In this document: piece by piece, positions 60,820 through 64,000 of the stretch | How the letters are laid out: each line of letters begins with the position of its first letter | How positions within the stretch are numbered: the stretch's first letter is position 1 | NCBI GenBank assembly: GCA_948567375.1 | Contig: OX419755.1 | Location: forward strand, 50,721,001 to 50,785,000 | DNA length: 64,000 bases | Origin: Lunularia cruciata | Lineage: Eukaryota > Streptophyta > Marchantiopsida > Lunulariales > Lunulariaceae | Reading direction: 5' to 3' | Notes under the pieces: generated by a model | What the model was told of the DNA's origin: nothing | Databases searched by the model: none | Seen by the model: only the letters and a program-made list of their open reading frames with translations | Translations under genes and position numbers: made by a program

Positions 60820-61850
60820 CAAGACAGGCAAAAGCACATCAATCTGCACAGATGTACAGCGACCCAAGTTGACCGTATACTTCCGGGAAAGGGTATAAAG
60901 TTCATGGCGTATCATGAGACAATAACCTGAATACGGAGATCTTCTTTATCGTAACGTACAGTGTAGAGCCCACTCCCCAGGAGTCCGTACAAGAAGGACC
61001 GCCGGCGGAAGGTGGGGACAGTTGCCCGACGGGAAGACAAAAGACAAAACAGGCTCGTAGACCTGGCCTAAGGAGCGGGAGCCCAACAAGCAGCGAAGAG
61101 AGATAAGAATAATTTCACCCCAGTCGTGGGAGGTATAGTTTCCCACGACGGGCCATTCTCGGCCTGGTCGCAGAAACCTGGGCTGCTCTGTCAGGTTCAG
61201 CAGCTTCTTCTTCGTATTCCCCACGATAATTGACACGCTGTTACCCTTTAGGCTAAAATCCTTTGGCCTGTGGCCAACGCTCGTTGCGTCGTTTCTTATG
61301 ATCGCCTTCACAATGTCGTTTGAGTGCCGACCTGGTTTCTGTCGTTGATTCTGCTGCGCTTCATTGCAGGATTTGAATTCGCGTTTTCGAGGGAAATGTA
61401 GGTTCGATCAATGGCTTGTGCGTTCGTGAGGGGCGTTGTTCCGCAGTGTAGAGTGGGAAAGCTGGTGTCGATGGAGAGTTGGAGCTGATCGAGTCGGAGC
61501 TGAGAAGTGAGAACGAGGAGAAGGACGATGAGGCAGTGAATAGGTTGCATGTAGGTCGAGGTGGAGGTGACTATGTACAGGTTGTGTCAGTGGAGGGTAA
61601 GAGGTTTGAAAGAGGATGCAATAGGGGTAAGATATGAGTAAGTAGAGAAATCAAGACGGAGAGGATAGGATCGGCGATCAGGAGAGCTGGGAATGTGGAT
61701 AATGGATTTCAGTGAGTTTCTTCACTTCGTCGAAGATCGGTTAAAAGATCAGTGGAAGAAGTGAGGAAATTGTAGTAAACGGACTGTAGCCGAAGAACTG
61801 AGTTAGATTGGACTTGTGCCAGGGGGCAGGGTTTTTCTAAAGGTGCAGAA
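60820..61850 (+). promoter_or_regulatory. NEDD1 promoter and 5' UTR region
   Basis: At about 60.8 kb the sequence switches from AT-rich repeat to gene-like composition. It contains a 9-bp inverted repeat with a 9-base loop, gtcgtggga / tcccacgac at 61123-61131 and 61141-61149. The 121-codon minus frame 60946-61311 has no recognised family and is probably chance. No TATA box is obvious, as expected for a housekeeping cell-division gene. Confidence 0.5.
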
Positions 61851-64000
61851 ATGGCAGGGGCACAGAGTTTGTTGGCAGCATGTGGAGGAGAGATGGTGAA
61901 GCTCTTTGATCCAGCTGTGGAGACGGGAGATCCGTGTGTTTTCCAGCACACGCCCTCTGCTGGCTATCAAGTCAATTGCGCGAAATGGAATCATACTAGT
62001 ATGTTGTCTATCTCCTCTCCTGCTCCATTGCCCCTTCACTGTAGATGGCGCGTTTATGGAGGCTTTCGGAGGTATTTGCATTCTGAGTATCGGGAATGTC
62101 GCGTTATCTCTTGCTGGTCACAAAGATAAATTGGAAACTCTGCTTGACATCTTTCCTTTCTCTGTATGTCGAGAACAATGATGAAATCATTGTACTTGCA
62201 CATGTATTGGATTAAAAGTCTGAAAATTTGACTCGGAGATCTAAATTGCTTTCTAAAGTACTGGAAAAACCCTTCTGAAATCGGAACAGCGCTCCTGTCT
62301 CACGTGAATGAATTGATCAATAATGATATAACGAAAGTCCTTTTGCCGTAATTTTTATTTCATTCCAGACTTACGGTACTGTGTGTGATACAGACCTTGT
62401 GGTTGCTAGTGCCGGTGAAGACCGAAAGATATCAATGTGGATGAAAAACGGGCAAGTTGTAGGGGTAGTTCCTCAACCAGGAGCTGAAGCAGATGATACT
62501 ATTGATGTAAGTATTGTCCACTCGGAAAATATCGAGTGCACGTATACTCCCTCCCGAGTTGTTTACAATGGGTTCTGTATCCCATTACTCCGTATGCTCC
62601 CTCTGCGTTACTCGTTGCATATACGTCTTTTGAGGTGTATGCAAGGTCTGATAGTAGTTTTTAGGCATACGTAAGTGGTTCCAGAACCTTCACGGACTCT
62701 TCCCCGCTCTGGCTGGTAATAGAGCAACTACAATCCAGGAACAGATACCAGCAGAAGAGGTGTCTCGTCTCACGAGAATAGTCTTGCTGTGCTTGCTTAA
62801 AATCTTGAGAGCTTGTATATCGAACTCTGGGAGTTTTGTGCCTTGTGCTCCAGCCTGTCCTGTCCAAAAGTAGCGGGCCAGAATAATTCTACTGTCTGTT
62901 GACTGCGTTTTCTCTGGCTAATTATTGTGTTATGAAAGGATTCGGAGCCCGAGGGTCCGTATCAAGGTAGGTGGTTGATAAACTCATGCACTACTCAGGT
63001 CAGTTATAGAAAGTAGAACTGCCTTGGAGAGTGACAGTGAAGGCCAAAGTTGCCTTGTAAGGTGACTGTGACGCGTCTCTTTCGTAGCGAATAAGTAGTA
63101 GATACCTTTCTTTTTCGTATGTTTCCATAGTATTGAAATCATTCCACGACCGCGCTGTCTGCAGGAATCTCTTTTAGCAATATGCTTCAGTAGTAAAGGT
63201 TCCAGATATCTTGCTTCGGGTGGAACCGGAAAAATTGTCCGAGTGTGGGACATGCAACGGAGAAGATGTATAAAGTGGCTTAAAGGGCACTCTGACACTA
63301 TCACGGGAGTTATGTATAACTGCAGAGATGAGCATCTAGCTTCTATAAGCATACGAGGAGATCTCATTCTACACAATCTTGCTTCTGGAACCCGTGCTGC
63401 GGAGTTGAAAGATCCTCATGAGCAGGTACGTTCTTACCTGCATTTTGTGCTTCTCTAGTGTCTGGTCGCATTTGATCCTTGTAAGTCATCGATTTTCCCC
63501 TAGTTGGTGCTTTAAAAATAGAGTACTAGAGGTTTGACACCAATTTAGTCCAATTGAAATGAGTGAAGGTGGTTTTGAACTTCCTACGAATCACTCTTTG
63601 GCTGGGGATGATGGACTGTCTGAATGCCCCTGCTGAGTTTCTTTGGAGCAGGTTCTGAGAGTGTTGGAGTATTCTCGGTTGAGCAGGCATCTTCTTGTAA
63701 CAGCGGGAGATGATGGATCGGTGCATATTTGGGATACAACTAGCCGTAGCCCTAAGGCAGGTCATTACTCTTCAGACATCCGATTAGTTCCTCTCTTTTA
63801 GACTCTCAGAGGACAGATGTGTTCGGGCTTGGACCTCTTTCTGCAACATTTGATGAAGGTTTCTAACTGTACGTCAAGGCAACTGTTATTGTTATGAAGT
63901 GTTGCTCCAAATTATGAAACTTGCTCCAAATCATGAAACTCGATTAATAGTTTTGCTAATACAACACTTCTTTACATCCACAGATCTCTTGGCTGAAACA
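61851..64000 (+). CDS. NEDD1: NEDD1-like WD40 protein, gamma-tubulin complex targeting factor (5' part)
   Basis: Exons: 61851-61998, 62394-62506, 63165-63425, 63652-63756, 63984 to beyond the window end; 215 codons seen. NEDD1 recruits the gamma-tubulin ring complex to microtubules and spindles for nucleation. The N-terminal WD40 propeller is close to plant NEDD1: [15 protein letters not shown] (6-20), [85 protein letters not shown] and SPKISWLKQ. Exon phases all agree. A short MAGAQ precedes the usual start. The intron after exon 4 uses a GC donor if homology is followed. The C-terminal gamma-tubulin-binding part lies outside the window. Confidence 0.95.
62558..62582. repeat. 25-bp sequence shared with a SET-gene intron
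   Basis: gttgtttacaatgggttctg (62558 onward, 25 bp in all) lies in the second NEDD1 intron. It recurs at 13179-13203 with a single base change. The two introns are 49 kb apart, so this marks a small dispersed repeat present in gene introns. Confidence 0.75.
63757..63983 (+). other. probable GC-AG intron in NEDD1
   Basis: Exon 4 reads ...SRSPK, ending AAG at 63756, followed by gcaggt. Exon 5 begins after cacag at 63983 with ISWLKQ. Only the GC donor keeps the frame that matches plant NEDD1 (SPKMSWLKQ). The nearby GT at 63761 would give an unrelated frame. Confidence 0.7.

Noticed and set aside
60946-61311. 121-codon minus frame upstream of NEDD1
   Set aside because: No recognised family, no supporting splice pattern, and it lies in the presumed NEDD1 leader and promoter.

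Overview
The window is nuclear DNA of a land plant. It contains a plant-type histone H2A.Z, a close homologue of plant NEDD1, SET/Rubisco-LSMT-like proteins with many short introns, and chromodomain Ty3/gypsy retrotransposons primed by initiator tRNA-Met. Introns are about 70-930 bp and similar in composition to the exons, which would suit a moss or another seed-free plant, but the species cannot be fixed from sequence alone.

Layout. 1-9.4 kb is AT-rich decayed repeat DNA with one odd GC-rich island (4.08-4.40 kb). 9.8-18.3 kb (+) holds two consecutive SET/LSMT modules whose exons join in one continuous reading frame: either one 20-exon gene of about 955 residues, or two tandem genes only 440 bp apart. 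The first module keeps most SET motifs; the second has lost them. Histone H2A.Z (18.9-20.15 kb, -, two exons) converges on it. 20.15-21.3 kb is its upstream region. 21.3-60.8 kb is a repeat block. 61.85 kb to the window end (+) is the first 4.1 exons of NEDD1, a WD40 gamma-tubulin-complex factor, with a probable GC-AG intron.

The repeat block can be resolved. A chromovirus-type Ty3/gypsy family ('family 1', LTR about 410 bp, TG..CA ends) is present as: a degraded + copy interrupted by a 200-N gap (26.2-27.6 kb); an older - strand element (28275-41258, TSD ggttg) whose gag region was split by a + strand element of the same family (33968-40698, TSD tatgg); a truncated - strand pol fragment (48.8-52.0 kb); and a solo LTR (52568-53051, TSD atatg). 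Three further TG..CA insertions, each with a 4-bp target duplication, sit inside these: two copies of a 650-bp type element (30450-31103 and 36357-37446) and a GC-rich 555-bp solo-LTR-like element (50985-51539). A second, more decayed family ('family 2', with Ty3/gypsy pol and a coiled-coil-rich region) supplies 0.9-3.85, 22.4-25.1, 41.8-48.7 and 56.3-60.0 kb. No retroelement reading frame is intact.

I saw no tRNA or rRNA gene and no CRISPR array. Splice sites were chosen by eye from GT/AG signals, phase continuity and family motifs.
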